Shown: positions 43,562 to 53,239, numbered from the stretch's first letter. The stretch is DNA of 64,000 bases from an uncultured Alphaproteobacteria bacterium (GCA_937988775.1 CALKHP010000048.1:1-64000); one strand, 5' to 3'. Translations and numbers: made by a program. Notes: generated by a model from the letters alone, not told the origin.

Positions 43562-44800
43562 ATGAAGCGCCTCGCCGTCGGGACCAGTGCCTTCCCCGGT
43601 TGCAGTTCGATGCCGGTTGCCGGTGCCGTACGCGCCGGCGAGCGGGTTTATCTCAGCGCCGGCAATGCCTTGCAGGCCGACGGCACCGTGAAGGGCCTCG
43701 GCGATCCGGCCGCCCAGACCCATGCCGCGCTCGACAGCCTGGAAGCCTCGCTCAAGGCCGCCGGCGGCACGCTCGCCAACCTCACCAAGCTGACGACCTG
43801 CATCGTCGATCGCGGCTATCGCGCCGATGTCTATCGCGTCATCACCGAGCGCATTCCCAACGTGCGCCCGGTCTCGACCGGGCTGGTGGTGGCCGGCCTC
43901 GGCCTGCCCGAACTGATCGTGCAGATCGACGCCGAGGCGGCGATCCCCGCCAACCCGGTCAAGCATACCCGGCCCTACACGTTCGAAAGCTGGCACGGTC
44001 AGGGCTTTCCCTGGTACGGCGCCATGGTCACCGCCAGCGATGACGAGTTTTTCGTGCGCGGCCAGACCGGCGCCGGGCTCGACCATTCCGGCACCGCCGC
44101 CAAGGGCCGCCGCGTCGCGGATGCCGGCGCGCAGGCCGATCTCGCCATGCAGAATCTTGCGCAGTTGCTCGGCGAGGCCGGTTCCTCGCTGGACGATGTC
44201 TGCAAGATCACGGTCTATATCAGCGACCGCGCCTACCGGGCCGGCGTCTATCCGATGATCGGCAAGCATTTCGGCGATACCCGCCCGGTCTCGACCGGCA
44301 TCGTCACCACCGGCTTTGCCCGGCCGGACGTGCTGTTCGAGATCGACGTCGTCGTCATCCCCAAGCATGACGGCAAGCCGCATAAGCGCCTGCGGCCCTA
44401 CCATTCCAGCGCCGCGAAATACGGCACCGAGACGCAGCCGCTCGATTGCAAGTTCTGCATGGTCGCCGTCGCCGGCGACCGCATCCTGCTGCGCGGCCAG
44501 ACCGGCATGGGGCTCGACGAGAAACTCTATGGCGCAGGCGACGCGAAAGCGCAGGCCGAGCAGGCCATGGACAATGTCGAGACGCTGCTCGGCGAAGCCG
44601 GCGCCAGCATCGACGATGTCGCCAAAGCCACCGTCTACGTCACCGAGAGCGATTTCCTGCCGGCGGTCAACGCGGCCGTGCTGAAGCGCTTCGGCAAGAG
44701 CGCGCCCGCCTTCACGACGCTGGTGGTCAAGGGGCTCGCCAGCCCGGAACTGCTGATGGAAGTCGATATCGTCGCGATCAGGAAGGACGCCCGCTCATGA
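43562..44800 (+). CDS. Protein with three tandem RidA/YjgF domains
   Basis: 412 residues holding three consecutive RidA folds: about 5-128, 150-267 and 295-408. Each repeats the pattern AxLxxLGEAG-like helix, a KxTxYV/I strand and a C-terminal PEL/DVLxEIDxVA strand. RidA trimers hydrolyse reactive enamines and imines, and an Arg binds the substrate carboxylate. That Arg is kept in domains 1 (Arg102, VRPVSTG) and 2 (Arg241, TRPVSTG) but is Ala381 in domain 3 (SAPAFTT). One polypeptide could thus form an asymmetric pseudo-trimer. Its stop overlaps the DUF1028 start by four bases. Confidence 0.85.
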   Translation: MKRLAVGTSAFPGCSSMPVAGAVRAGERVYLSAGNALQADGTVKGLGDPAAQTHAALDSLEASLKAAGGTLANLTKLTTCIVDRGYRADVYRVITERIPNVRPVSTGLVVAGLGLPELIVQIDAEAAIPANPVKHTRPYTFESWHGQGFPWYGAMVTASDDEFFVRGQTGAGLDHSGTAAKGRRVADAGAQADLAMQNLAQLLGEAGSSLDDVCKITVYISDRAYRAGVYPMIGKHFGDTRPVSTGIVTTGFARPDVLFEIDVVVIPKHDGKPHKRLRPYHSSAAKYGTETQPLDCKFCMVAVAGDRILLRGQTGMGLDEKLYGAGDAKAQAEQAMDNVETLLGEAGASIDDVAKATVYVTESDFLPAVNAAVLKRFGKSAPAFTTLVVKGLASPELLMEVDIVAIRKDARS

Positions 44801-45468
44801 CCTTCTCGCTCGCCGGACGGTGCGCGCGCACCGGCATGCTCGGTGCCGTGGTCACGACCTCGTCGATCGCCGTCGGCTCGCGCTGCCCCTATGCGGCGGC
44901 CGGCGTCGGCGCGGTGCTGAGCCAGCACACCACCGACCTGCGCCTCGGGCCGCTCGCGCTCGACCTGCTGCGGCGCGGCTTCGAGCCGGCCCATGTCATC
45001 GAGGTCATGACGGCGGCGACGCCGCGGAGCGAGCGCCGCCAGCTTGCGGTCATCGATCGCCATGGGCGCACCGCCTCGTTCACGGGGGCGAGTTGCAAAC
45101 CCGTAATCGGCGAGACCCACGGCCGCGATTGCGTGGCGATCGGCAATATCGTGCGTTCGGCCGAGGTGACGGCGGCGATGGTGCGCGCCTTCGAGGCCGA
45201 TCCGTCGGCCCATCTCGCCGCCCGCCTGATCGCCGCGCTGAAAGCCGGCGACGATGCCGGCGGCGAATTCAAGCCGCTCGTCTCGACGGCGCTTCTCGTC
45301 GCGCATGAACAATCATTTCCTTACGTCGATTTGCGCGTCGACAGCGACCCCGATCCGATCGCCGCGCTGGCGCGCCTGTGGCGCGAATACGAGCCCGTCG
45401 CCGACATGTTCGTGACCCGGGCGATCGACCCGGACAATGCGCCGGCACCGGCCGAACCTGTGACCTGA
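44797..45468 (+). CDS. DUF1028-family protein (Ntn-hydrolase-like)
   Basis: 223 residues. The start MTFSLAGRCARTGMLGAVVTTSSIAVGSRCPYA and QHTTDLRLGPLALDLL are typical of DUF1028, whose fold resembles N-terminal-nucleophile hydrolases. No reaction is established to my knowledge. The four-base overlap with the triple-RidA gene indicates translational coupling, so it likely acts on the same intermediate. The C-terminal part (YVDLRVDSDPDPIAALARLWREYEP) is a family feature found with peptidoglycan-like or standalone forms. Confidence 0.84.
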   Translation: MTFSLAGRCARTGMLGAVVTTSSIAVGSRCPYAAAGVGAVLSQHTTDLRLGPLALDLLRRGFEPAHVIEVMTAATPRSERRQLAVIDRHGRTASFTGASCKPVIGETHGRDCVAIGNIVRSAEVTAAMVRAFEADPSAHLAARLIAALKAGDDAGGEFKPLVSTALLVAHEQSFPYVDLRVDSDPDPIAALARLWREYEPVADMFVTRAIDPDNAPAPAEPVT

Positions 45469-45491
45469 CAATAAAAACGGAGGGAACCCAC

Positions 45492-46991
45492 ATGCGACAA
45501 TTCTTACTCGCGCTGACCATGGCCATAGGGGTCGCCGTCGCGGCCCCGGCACCAGCCTCGGCCCAGGGCACCATCCGCGTTGCCGTCGGCACCACGCTCA
45601 ACCAGCTCGACCCCGCCAAGACGACGATCGGCGACGAGTACATCTACGTTAATCTCGTCTTCAACGGCCTGACGCGCATCGACCCCGACATGACGGTCAA
45701 GCCGGACCTCGCCGAGAGCTGGGACGTTTCGGACGATCTCAAGACCTGGACCTTCAAGCTGCGCACCGATGTGAAATTCCACAACGGGCGGCTGCTCGAT
45801 TCCGGCGATGTCGTCGCCACCGTCAAGCGCATCCTCGATCCGGCGACCGGCTCGCGCTCGCGCTCGAACCTGGAGATGGTCGATTCCGTCGAAGCGCTCG
45901 ACGCCCATACCGTGCAGTTCAAGCTCAACATTCCCTATGCCGGCTTTGCCGACATCTTCGCCGATCGCCAGATGCGCATCGTCGCCAAGGACAATGTCAA
46001 CGAACTGTCGACCCACCCGATCGGCACCGGACCGTTCATGTTCAAGTCGTGGTCGCCGGGCGACCGCATGGAACTGGTCAAGAATCCCGACTACTACAAG
46101 AAGGGTCTGCCCAAGCTCGACGGCGTCACCATCCTGATCATTCCGGAAGCGGCGGCGCGCATCGCGGCGCTTGAATCGGGCGCCATCGACATCCTGTGGA
46201 GCCTGCCCTACGAATCGGTCGACAAGTTCAAGAACAGCGCCACCATCCGCGTCGACAGCGTCTCGACGCCGACCTGGGACGGCGTCATCCTCAACAACGC
46301 GATCAAGCCCTTCAACGATGTCCGTGTCCGCCAGGCGCTCGCCGCCACCATCGACAAGCAGGCGCTGGTCGAACTGGCGCTGTTCGGCCAGGGCTCGCCG
46401 ACCTTCAGCCCGATCCCTCCGAGCCACCCGTATTTCAACACCTCGCTGAAGTTCAATCCGCCCGATATCGCCAAGGCCAAGAAGCTGCTGGCGGAAGCCG
46501 GCTATCCCAACGGCTTCGACATCGCGATGCAGGTGCCGCAGGAGCGCGAGCAGCGTGTCCGCCTTGGCGTCGCCGTGCGCGACATGGCGCGTGCCGCCGG
46601 CATCCGCATCAATATCGAGCGCGTGCCGTTCGCGTCCTACACGGCGAATGTCGCCGGCAAGGCGCAGATGTATGTCGACGGCTACTTCGCGCGCCCGACC
46701 ATCGATACCGCGCTGTATCCGTTCTACCATTCCGACGGCAGCTGGAACCAGCGCCTGTGGCGTTACAAGGACGCGCGCGTCGACAAGATCCTCGACGATG
46801 CCCGCAAGACCAATGACGACGCGGCCCGCAAGAAGCTGTTCTGGGAGTTCCAGGCCGTCGTCGACGAGACCGTGCCCGGCATCATCGCCTACTCGGCCGC
46901 GCATGTGAACGGCGTCAGCAAGAAGGTCGAGGGCTTCCGCTCGACGCCGATGCTGTGGCTCGACCTCGAGAACGTCTCGCTGAAGCCCTAA
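45492..46991 (+). CDS. ABC substrate-binding protein, family 5 (second peptide-type importer)
   Basis: 499 residues. Sec signal peptide (FLLALTMAIGVAVAAPAPASAQG) and the family block LAESWDVSDDLKTWTFKLRTDVKFHNGRLL. GTGPFMFKSW and YNGF-type strands follow. GGAGGGAAC precedes the ATG at 45492. It starts the binding protein-permease-permease-ATPase operon directly behind the RidA/DUF1028 genes, so it probably imports the compound these enzymes degrade, or a relative. Confidence 0.88.
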   Translation: MRQFLLALTMAIGVAVAAPAPASAQGTIRVAVGTTLNQLDPAKTTIGDEYIYVNLVFNGLTRIDPDMTVKPDLAESWDVSDDLKTWTFKLRTDVKFHNGRLLDSGDVVATVKRILDPATGSRSRSNLEMVDSVEALDAHTVQFKLNIPYAGFADIFADRQMRIVAKDNVNELSTHPIGTGPFMFKSWSPGDRMELVKNPDYYKKGLPKLDGVTILIIPEAAARIAALESGAIDILWSLPYESVDKFKNSATIRVDSVSTPTWDGVILNNAIKPFNDVRVRQALAATIDKQALVELALFGQGSPTFSPIPPSHPYFNTSLKFNPPDIAKAKKLLAEAGYPNGFDIAMQVPQEREQRVRLGVAVRDMARAAGIRINIERVPFASYTANVAGKAQMYVDGYFARPTIDTALYPFYHSDGSWNQRLWRYKDARVDKILDDARKTNDDAARKKLFWEFQAVVDETVPGIIAYSAAHVNGVSKKVEGFRSTPMLWLDLENVSLKP

Positions 46992-47009
46992 AGCCGAAAG
47001 CGCGCATCG

Positions 47010-47966
47010 ATGACCGCTTATATCACTCGACGCCTCCTGTTCGTGGTGCTCGTCCTCGTGGCGGTCTCGATGCTCGTGTTCGGGATCACGGTGCTTCTGC
47101 CGGGCAACGTCGCCTATCTGATCCTCGGTCAGTTCGCGACCCCGGAACAGGTGCACGTGCTCGAACTGAAGCTCGGCCTGACCGACCCGGTCTGGCTGCA
47201 ATACTGGCGCTGGGCGAGCGGGTTCCTGACCGGCGATCTCGGCGTCTCGACGCTGATGGACCGCCCGATCGGCCCGCTGCTCGCCGACGCGATCAGCCGC
47301 TCGCTCATGCTGACCGGCGCCTCCTTCTTCCTGATCGTGGTGATCGGCCTCGGGCTCGGCATCGTCGCGGCGCTCCGGCACGGGCGCCCGCTCGATCACG
47401 GCATTTCGATCGGCACCTATCTCGGCATCGCCGCGCCCGAGTTCTTCTGGGCGATCATCGTCATCATCGTGTTCGCCGCCTGGCTCGGCTGGCTGCCCTC
47501 GTCGGGTTACGAGCCGATCTCCTCCGGCGTCGGCAACTGGGCATTGCACCTGATCGCGCCGACAATAACCCTGGTGTTAGGCCATCTCGCCCATGTCTCG
47601 CGCCTGACTCGCTCGAGCATGATCGAGGTGCTCGAGAGCCCCTATATCACCGCGGCGCGCGCCAAGGGCCTGCCAGAGCGCGTCGTCGTGCTGCACCACG
47701 CGCTGCGCAACGCGTTGCTGCCGACCATCACCGTGCTGGCGCTCGATTTCGGCCGGCTGATGGGCGGCATCGTCGTCGTCGAGACGGTCTTCGCCTATCC
47801 GGGGCTTGGCCGCCTGATCATCTTCTCGATCCAGAACCGCGACATCCCGACCCTGCAGGCCTCGATCCTGGTGGTGGCGGCGATCTATGCCCTCGCCAAC
47901 CTGTTCGCCGACCTGCTCTACGCCCGCTTCAACCCCAAGATCCGGTACGGTCGCAATGTCGGTTGA
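47010..47966 (+). CDS. Peptide-type ABC permease, DppB-like (second importer)
   Basis: 318 residues with the DppB start YITRRLLFVVLVLVAVSML, the block YWRWASGFLTGDLGVS and the coupling loop SPYITAARAKGLPERVVVLHHALRNALLP. Eleven bases of its 3' end overlap the next permease gene. Confidence 0.88.
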   Translation: MTAYITRRLLFVVLVLVAVSMLVFGITVLLPGNVAYLILGQFATPEQVHVLELKLGLTDPVWLQYWRWASGFLTGDLGVSTLMDRPIGPLLADAISRSLMLTGASFFLIVVIGLGLGIVAALRHGRPLDHGISIGTYLGIAAPEFFWAIIVIIVFAAWLGWLPSSGYEPISSGVGNWALHLIAPTITLVLGHLAHVSRLTRSSMIEVLESPYITAARAKGLPERVVVLHHALRNALLPTITVLALDFGRLMGGIVVVETVFAYPGLGRLIIFSIQNRDIPTLQASILVVAAIYALANLFADLLYARFNPKIRYGRNVG

Positions 47967-48831
47967 ACAGACAGTCGAGACCGCCGCCGTCGAAGCCGCC
48001 CCGCGCCGGCCGCTGCCGATGCAGCTCAAGGTCGGGCTGGCGATCACCGGCACCATCGTCATCCTTGGCCTGCTCGCGCCCTGGATCGCGCCCTATCCAT
48101 GGGACACGATCTCGATGAAGACGCGCTTCGTGGCGCCGAACACCACCTTCTGGTTCGGCACCGACGAATATGGCCGCGACGTGCTGAGCCGGACCTTGAT
48201 GGGCACGCGCCTGTCGCTCGCCATGGGCGTCAGCGCCACGCTGGTCAGCCTCGCCGTCGGCGTGCCGATGGGGCTCGCCGCCGGCTATTTCCGCGGCTGG
48301 GTCGATGAGCTCCTGATGCGCGCCGCCGATGTGCTGATGGCGATCCCCGCCATCATGCTCGGCCTGCTCGTGCTCGCGGTCACGCCGCCGACGCTGTGGA
48401 AGACCTCGCTCGCCGTCGGCTTCGTCTATATCCCGCCGATCGCCCGCCTGGCGCGCTCGGTCACGCTGACGCTGGCCAATGAGGAGTTCATCCAGGCCGC
48501 CAAGGCGCGCGCGGAAAAGACCTCCTACATCCTGTTTCGCGAAATCCTGCCCAATGCCTGGCCGCCGCTGATCGTCGAGGCGAGCCTGCGCGTCACCTAC
48601 GCCATCCTGCTCGGCTCGGCGCTCTCCTTCCTCGGCCTCGGCGCGCAGCCGCCGAGTTCCGACTGGGGGCTGATGATCGCCGAGGCGCGCTCGTTCATCG
48701 ATCGCGCGCCGTGGATCGCGCTCACGCCCGGCTTCGCCATGTGCCTGCTGGTCATCGGCGTCAACCTGCTCGGCGACGGCGCCCGAGAACGGCTCGACCC
48801 GCGCCTGAAAACCCGCATGGGGAAATCCTGA
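47956..48831 (+). CDS. Peptide-type ABC permease, DppC-like (second importer)
   Basis: 291 residues. The start at 47956 lies inside the end of the preceding gene. After a ~25-residue soluble N-terminus and first helix comes FWFGTDEYGRDVLSRTLMGTRLSL, the DppC signature, then five more helices and the coupling loop EEFIQAAKARAEKTSYILFREILPN. Confidence 0.88.
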   Translation: MSVEQTVETAAVEAAPRRPLPMQLKVGLAITGTIVILGLLAPWIAPYPWDTISMKTRFVAPNTTFWFGTDEYGRDVLSRTLMGTRLSLAMGVSATLVSLAVGVPMGLAAGYFRGWVDELLMRAADVLMAIPAIMLGLLVLAVTPPTLWKTSLAVGFVYIPPIARLARSVTLTLANEEFIQAAKARAEKTSYILFREILPNAWPPLIVEASLRVTYAILLGSALSFLGLGAQPPSSDWGLMIAEARSFIDRAPWIALTPGFAMCLLVIGVNLLGDGARERLDPRLKTRMGKS

Positions 48832-48834
48832 GCC

Positions 48835-50700
48835 ATGCTGCAAATCGATGACCTCACCGTCCGCTATCGGACGCCCGGCGGCGAGATCGAGGCGCTGTCG
48901 TCGATCTCGGTCAATGTCGAGAAAGGCGCGACGCTGGCGCTGGTCGGCGAATCCGGCTCAGGCAAAAGCACGGTGGCGCTTGCCGCCATGGGGCTGCTGC
49001 CGCACGAGGCGACCATCCCCGCCGGCCGTATCGCGTTCGACGGCAACGACATCATGACCATGCCGGCCGAGGCGCGCCGGCAACTGCGCGGCTCGCGCAT
49101 GGCGCTGGTGTTCCAGGACCCGTTCTCGGTGCTGAACCCGTCGTTGCGCATTGGCGAGCAGGTCGGCGAGGGCCTCGTCTATCACCGCGATTTCTCGACC
49201 GAGCGCGCTTTCGCCCGCGCCATCGAACTGCTCGACGAAGTCGGCATCGTCAACCCGGAGGCGGTCGCGAAAGCCTATCCGCACGAATTGTCCGGCGGCA
49301 TGCGCCAGCGCGCCCTGATCGCCGGCGCGCTCGCCTCCGAACCCGACCTGCTGATCCTCGACGAGCCGACCACGGCGCTCGACGTGACCATCGAGGCGCA
49401 GATTCTCGAATTGCTCGAGCAGCTTCGCATCAGGCGCGGCCTGACCATGCTGTTCATCAGCCATAATCTCGGCGTCGTGCGCCGCATCGCCGATCAGGTC
49501 GCGGTGCTCTATGCCGGCCAGATCGTCGAGCAGGGTGCGACCGAGGATATCCTGCACCGGCCGGTCCACCCCTATGCCAAGGGCCTGCTCGCCGCCATCC
49601 CCCGGCTCGGCGAGAAGAAGCAGCGCCTCGCCGCCATTCCCGGCCGGCTGCCCGACCTGCGCAAGCCGCCCGTCGGCTGCCGCTTCGCCGGGCGCTGCCC
49701 GTTCGCCACGCCCGACAGCGCCGCGCCGCAGATCCTGCGCGATCTCGGCGACCGCAAGGTGCGCTGCACCAATGCCGAGCACTTGCGCGACACGCCATGG
49801 CCGCATCTCGGCGATGGCGCGCCCGGCGAAGCGTTCACCGCACCCGTCGACAGCGCGCCGATCGTCGTGGCCCAGAAGCTGAGCAAGAGCTTCACCTTGA
49901 GCAGCGGATTCTCCTTCAAGGGCTGGCGCCCGGCCGCCACCGTCAAGCGCATCAAGCCGGTCGACGACATCTCGGTCGAGATCGCGCCCGGCGAGGTGTT
50001 GGGGCTGGTCGGCGAATCGGGCTCGGGCAAGACGACGCTCGGCCGCACGATCCTGCGCCTCGTCGAACCCGAATCCGGCACGATCCGCATTGCCGGCGAA
50101 ACCGTCTCGGACAAGCCGCAACGCGCGCTGGAAGCGATGCGCCGCACGGCGCAGATCGTGTTCCAGAACCCGGATTCCTCGCTCAACCCCCGCAAGACCG
50201 TCGGCGAATTGCTCGGCCGGCCGATCGAGCGCTTCGGGCTCGCGCCCAAGGCCGACATCCCCGCCCGCGTGCGCAGCCTGCTCGATCTCGTCAGGCTGCC
50301 GGCCCATTACGCCGACCGTTACGCGCATCAGATGAGCGGCGGCGAGAAGCAGCGCGTCGGCATTGCCCGCGCGCTGGCGACGGAGCCGCGCTTCATCGTG
50401 TGCGACGAGCCGGTCTCGGCGCTCGACGTCTCGGTGCAGGCGGCGATCGTCAACCTGCTCGCCGACCTGCGCGACCGGCTCGGCGTCGCCTACCTGTTCA
50501 TCTCGCATGATATCTCGGTGGTCGCCCATCTCGCCGACCGCGTCGCGGTGATGCATCTCGGCAAGATCGTCGAGATCGGCGCGGCGGACGAGATCATGAA
50601 CGCGCCGCAACACCCCTACACCATCAAGCTGCTCTCGGCGGTGCCGCGTGTCGATGGCCCGGCGCGCCAGACCGGGCACCTCGCCGCCCAACCGGACTGA
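48835..50700 (+). CDS. Peptide-type ABC ATPase, two fused nucleotide-binding domains (second importer)
   Basis: 621 residues. First domain: Walker A GESGSGKS (38-45), [14 protein letters not shown] and [12 protein letters not shown] zinc-free oligopeptide-type C-terminal extension ([12 protein letters not shown]) separates it from the second domain, with GESGSGKT near residue 393, [14 protein letters not shown] and [11 protein letters not shown]. It is longer than the other fused ATPase of this window (544) because it keeps the inter-domain extension. Four bases separate it from the permease. Confidence 0.88.
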   Translation: MLQIDDLTVRYRTPGGEIEALSSISVNVEKGATLALVGESGSGKSTVALAAMGLLPHEATIPAGRIAFDGNDIMTMPAEARRQLRGSRMALVFQDPFSVLNPSLRIGEQVGEGLVYHRDFSTERAFARAIELLDEVGIVNPEAVAKAYPHELSGGMRQRALIAGALASEPDLLILDEPTTALDVTIEAQILELLEQLRIRRGLTMLFISHNLGVVRRIADQVAVLYAGQIVEQGATEDILHRPVHPYAKGLLAAIPRLGEKKQRLAAIPGRLPDLRKPPVGCRFAGRCPFATPDSAAPQILRDLGDRKVRCTNAEHLRDTPWPHLGDGAPGEAFTAPVDSAPIVVAQKLSKSFTLSSGFSFKGWRPAATVKRIKPVDDISVEIAPGEVLGLVGESGSGKTTLGRTILRLVEPESGTIRIAGETVSDKPQRALEAMRRTAQIVFQNPDSSLNPRKTVGELLGRPIERFGLAPKADIPARVRSLLDLVRLPAHYADRYAHQMSGGEKQRVGIARALATEPRFIVCDEPVSALDVSVQAAIVNLLADLRDRLGVAYLFISHDISVVAHLADRVAVMHLGKIVEIGAADEIMNAPQHPYTIKLLSAVPRVDGPARQTGHLAAQPD

Positions 50701-50773
50701 CGCGGGCGAGAAAAGGCGGAACGTTCGGCATAGTCGCGCGTTCAAGGGGCTCGACCCGCAGCCTGGAGCCCCC

Positions 50774-50926
50774 ATGACAATGAACCGCAATCTCCTGATC
50801 GCCCTTCTCGTCGTCGCCGCCGGCGTCATCGCCATTCTCGGCTACCGGCTTTACGAGGAGCAGCGCCAGCCGCAGGGCGTGGACATCCAGGTCGGCCCCA
50901 AGGGCCTGTCGATCGAGAAGAAATAA
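50774..50926 (+). CDS. Small single-helix membrane protein
   Basis: 50 residues: a basic start MTMNRN, one membrane helix (LLIALLVVAAGVIAILGY) and a short polar tail with QPQGVDIQVGPKGLSIEKK-like composition. GGAG lies five bases before the ATG. The VDIQVGPKGLSIE tail recalls a small protein type common in alphaproteobacteria, of unknown role. It lies 73 bases after the ABC ATPase and just before a hairpin, so it may end that transcript. Confidence 0.6.
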   Translation: MTMNRNLLIALLVVAAGVIAILGYRLYEEQRQPQGVDIQVGPKGLSIEKK

Positions 50927-50941
50927 CGGTTCAGGAGAGAA

Positions 50942-50966
50942 GCGGCAGGCCGGCCCGGCCTGCCGC
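50942..50966. terminator. Hairpin between convergent genes
   Basis: A perfect 11-base-pair GC stem (GCGGCAGGCCG / CGGCCTGCCGC) with a GCC loop lies between the small membrane protein and wrbA. There is no strong T run on either side, but the position suits a bidirectional terminator. Confidence 0.5.
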
Positions 50967-50982
50967 ATAAAGGCACGAAACC

Positions 50983-51582
50983 TCAGCCGAACACCTTGAT
51001 CGCGGCTTTCGCCACCAACTCGCCCTGGAAGCGCGCGCCGGCGAGATCGATCTCGCTCGGGCGCCGCGACCCGTCGCCGCCGGCGATCGTGGTTGCGCCG
51101 TAAGGCGCGCCGCCGACGATTTCGGTGATGCTCGTCTGGCCCTGGAAACTATAGGGCAGGCCGACGATCATCAGGCCGAAATGCAACAGGTTGGCGATGA
51201 TCGAGAACAGCGTCATCTCCTGCCCGCCATGCTGGGTGGCGGTGGAGGTGAAGGCCGCGCCGATCTTGCCGTTGAGCGCGCCCTTGGCCCACAGCCCGCC
51301 GGCCTGGTCGAGAAACGCCGCCATTTGCGAGCACATGCGCCCGAAGCGCGTCGGCGCGCCGATGATGACCGCGTCGTAATCCGCCAGATCGGCGATTTTC
51401 GCGATCGGCGCCGCCTGGTCGAGCTTGAAATGCGCGTCACGGGCAATCGCTTCGGGCACCGTTTCCGGCACGCGCTTGACATCGACGGTGGCGCCCCCGG
51501 CGCGAACGCCTTCCGCGACGGCGCCGGCCATCGTCTCGATATGCCCGTAGGACGAATAATAAAGCACGAGAACCTTGGCCAT
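50983..51582 (-). CDS. wrbA: NAD(P)H:quinone oxidoreductase WrbA
   Basis: 199 residues, as usual for WrbA. FMN-binding flavodoxin fold with [19 protein letters not shown] (phosphate loop), [19 protein letters not shown] and the WrbA-specific insert ending [15 protein letters not shown]. Two-electron quinone reduction protects against redox cycling. The start at 51582 has AAGGAGT upstream. Convergent with the ABC operon. Confidence 0.9.
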   Translation of the reverse strand: MAKVLVLYYSSYGHIETMAGAVAEGVRAGGATVDVKRVPETVPEAIARDAHFKLDQAAPIAKIADLADYDAVIIGAPTRFGRMCSQMAAFLDQAGGLWAKGALNGKIGAAFTSTATQHGGQEMTLFSIIANLLHFGLMIVGLPYSFQGQTSITEIVGGAPYGATTIAGGDGSRRPSEIDLAGARFQGELVAKAAIKVFG

Positions 51583-51753
51583 GAATGACTCCTTGTTGCA
51601 AGAAAGGCGGCCCACGCCCTGGACAGGCGCGTTTCGGCGCATCATCGAGCTTTCGTGATGGCGGGCAAGCGGCAAAGATGCAAACGCGTCCTTGCCGCTT
51701 GCCGATGGCACGCTAGATCGAGTTGCGGTAGAATCCCTGCGAGGAGAATCCCA

Positions 51754-52038
51754 GTGAAGAAATGTCTTGTCGCCCTCGTTCCCATGCTGCTGTCGAGCGC
51801 GGCCATCGCCCAGCCGACGACCAGCATGTCATGCGGTCAGGCTCGCGCCATCGTTGCCCAGCACGGCGGCGTGGTGCTTTATACCGGCCAGTACACCTAT
51901 GACCGCTATGTCGCCGACCGCAGCTTCTGCGCGCCGGGGCAAGTCACCAAGCCGGCCTGGGTGCCGACGCGCGACACCGCGCAATGCTATGTCGGCGAGA
52001 CCTGCATCGATCCCGATGTGGACCGGCTCATGCGCTGA
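51754..52038 (+). CDS. Small secreted cysteine-containing protein
   Basis: 94 residues from a GTG at 51754 with AGGAG upstream. The signal peptide [20 protein letters not shown] is followed by a mature domain with four cysteines ([22 protein letters not shown]), probably two disulfides, and a [14 protein letters not shown] block. This matches small periplasmic hypothetical proteins of Hyphomicrobiales; the role is unknown. Confidence 0.7.
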   Translation: MKKCLVALVPMLLSSAAIAQPTTSMSCGQARAIVAQHGGVVLYTGQYTYDRYVADRSFCAPGQVTKPAWVPTRDTAQCYVGETCIDPDVDRLMR

Positions 52039-52122
52039 ATCGGTTTTGCGCTGAATCGATTTTTGAGCCGGCCGTGCTATACTCCTGACAATCATTGCCT
52101 TTTTTGGAGATTTCCCGTTCCG

Positions 52123-53235
52123 ATGAAATCACGCCTGTTTTCACCGCTGCGGCTCGGCCCGCTTGACCTGCCGAACCGCATCGCGGTCGCGCCCATGTGC
52201 CAGTATTCGGCCGAGGACGGCGCCGCGACCGACTGGCACCTGCAACACCTGACCACGCTCGGCATGTCGGGCGCTGCCCTGGTCGTGATCGAGGCGACGG
52301 CGGTGGAGCGGCGCGGCCGCATCACCCATGGCTGCCTCGGCCTCTATTCGGATGCCTGCGAGGATGCGCTGGCGCGCGTGCTGCTGGCGGCCCGGCGCTA
52401 TGCCGTGCCCGGCACCGTCTTCGGCGTGCAGCTGGCCCATGCCGGCCGCAAGGCATCGTCGCAGCGCCCGTGGGAAGGCGGCGGCGCGTTGCAGGAGCAC
52501 CAGGACCCGTGGCCGACCATCGCACCGTCGGCGATCCCCTTCGGCGAGGGCTGGCATACGCCGGAAGCCTTCACCGAGCAGGAAGCCGAGCAGATCGTGC
52601 AGGCCTTCGAGCAGGCGGCGCGCCGGGCGGTGCGCATCGGCCTCGGCGCGATCGAACTGCATATGGCGCATGGCTACCTGATGCACGCCATCATGTCGCC
52701 GCTCTCGAACCACCGCACCGACCAGTTCGGCGGCTCGCTCGAAAACCGCATGCGGCTGCCGCTCGAGATCGCGCGCCGGGTGCGCGCCGTGGTGCCGGGC
52801 GGCATCGCGCTCGGCGCCCGCATCACCGGGCAGGACTGGGCCGAGGGCGGCTGGACGCTCGACGATGCGGCCGCACTCGCCGGCGCGCTCAAGCAGGCCG
52901 GGCTTGATTTCGTCTGCGTCTCCTCCGGCGGCGTCCATGCCGGCATCCGCATCAAGGTGGAGCCCGGCTATCAGGTGCCGTTCGCGAAATATGTCCGCGA
53001 GAAGAGCGGCATCGTCACGCGCGCCGTCGGCATGATCGCCCGGCCCGATCAGGCCGAGGACATCCTGGCTTCCGGCGCCGCCGACCAGATCGCGCTCGGC
53101 CGCGCCATGCTCGACGATCCGCGCTGGGGCTGGCACGCGGCCGAAGTGCTCGACGCCAAACTGTCCTACCCGCAGCAATATGTCCGCGCCACCGCCGGCC
53201 TCTGGTCCGGCGCGGCCCTGGCGCGGCCGGCCTAG
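52123..53235 (+). CDS. Old-yellow-enzyme-family NADH:flavin oxidoreductase (YqjM-like)
   Basis: 370 residues, FMN TIM-barrel. The thermophilic-like/YqjM subgroup signature APMCQYSA (Cys25) is present, together with LAHAGRKAS, the His pair region IELHMAHGYLMHAIMSPLSNHRTDQFGGS and C-terminal FMN phosphate site ADQIALGRAMLDDP. Such enzymes reduce activated alkenes and nitro-compounds with NAD(P)H. The ATG at 52123 is 12 bases after a GGAGA. The 3' end is convergent with the ceramidase-like gene, 4 bases apart. Confidence 0.87.
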   Translation: MKSRLFSPLRLGPLDLPNRIAVAPMCQYSAEDGAATDWHLQHLTTLGMSGAALVVIEATAVERRGRITHGCLGLYSDACEDALARVLLAARRYAVPGTVFGVQLAHAGRKASSQRPWEGGGALQEHQDPWPTIAPSAIPFGEGWHTPEAFTEQEAEQIVQAFEQAARRAVRIGLGAIELHMAHGYLMHAIMSPLSNHRTDQFGGSLENRMRLPLEIARRVRAVVPGGIALGARITGQDWAEGGWTLDDAAALAGALKQAGLDFVCVSSGGVHAGIRIKVEPGYQVPFAKYVREKSGIVTRAVGMIARPDQAEDILASGAADQIALGRAMLDDPRWGWHAAEVLDAKLSYPQQYVRATAGLWSGAALARPA

Positions 53236-53239
53236 GCAC

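Noticed and set aside
45504..47549. A 681-codon minus-strand frame under the binding-protein and permease genes
   Set aside because: Rich in Arg/Asp/Gly/His with no domain, a typical shadow of plus-strand codon bias.
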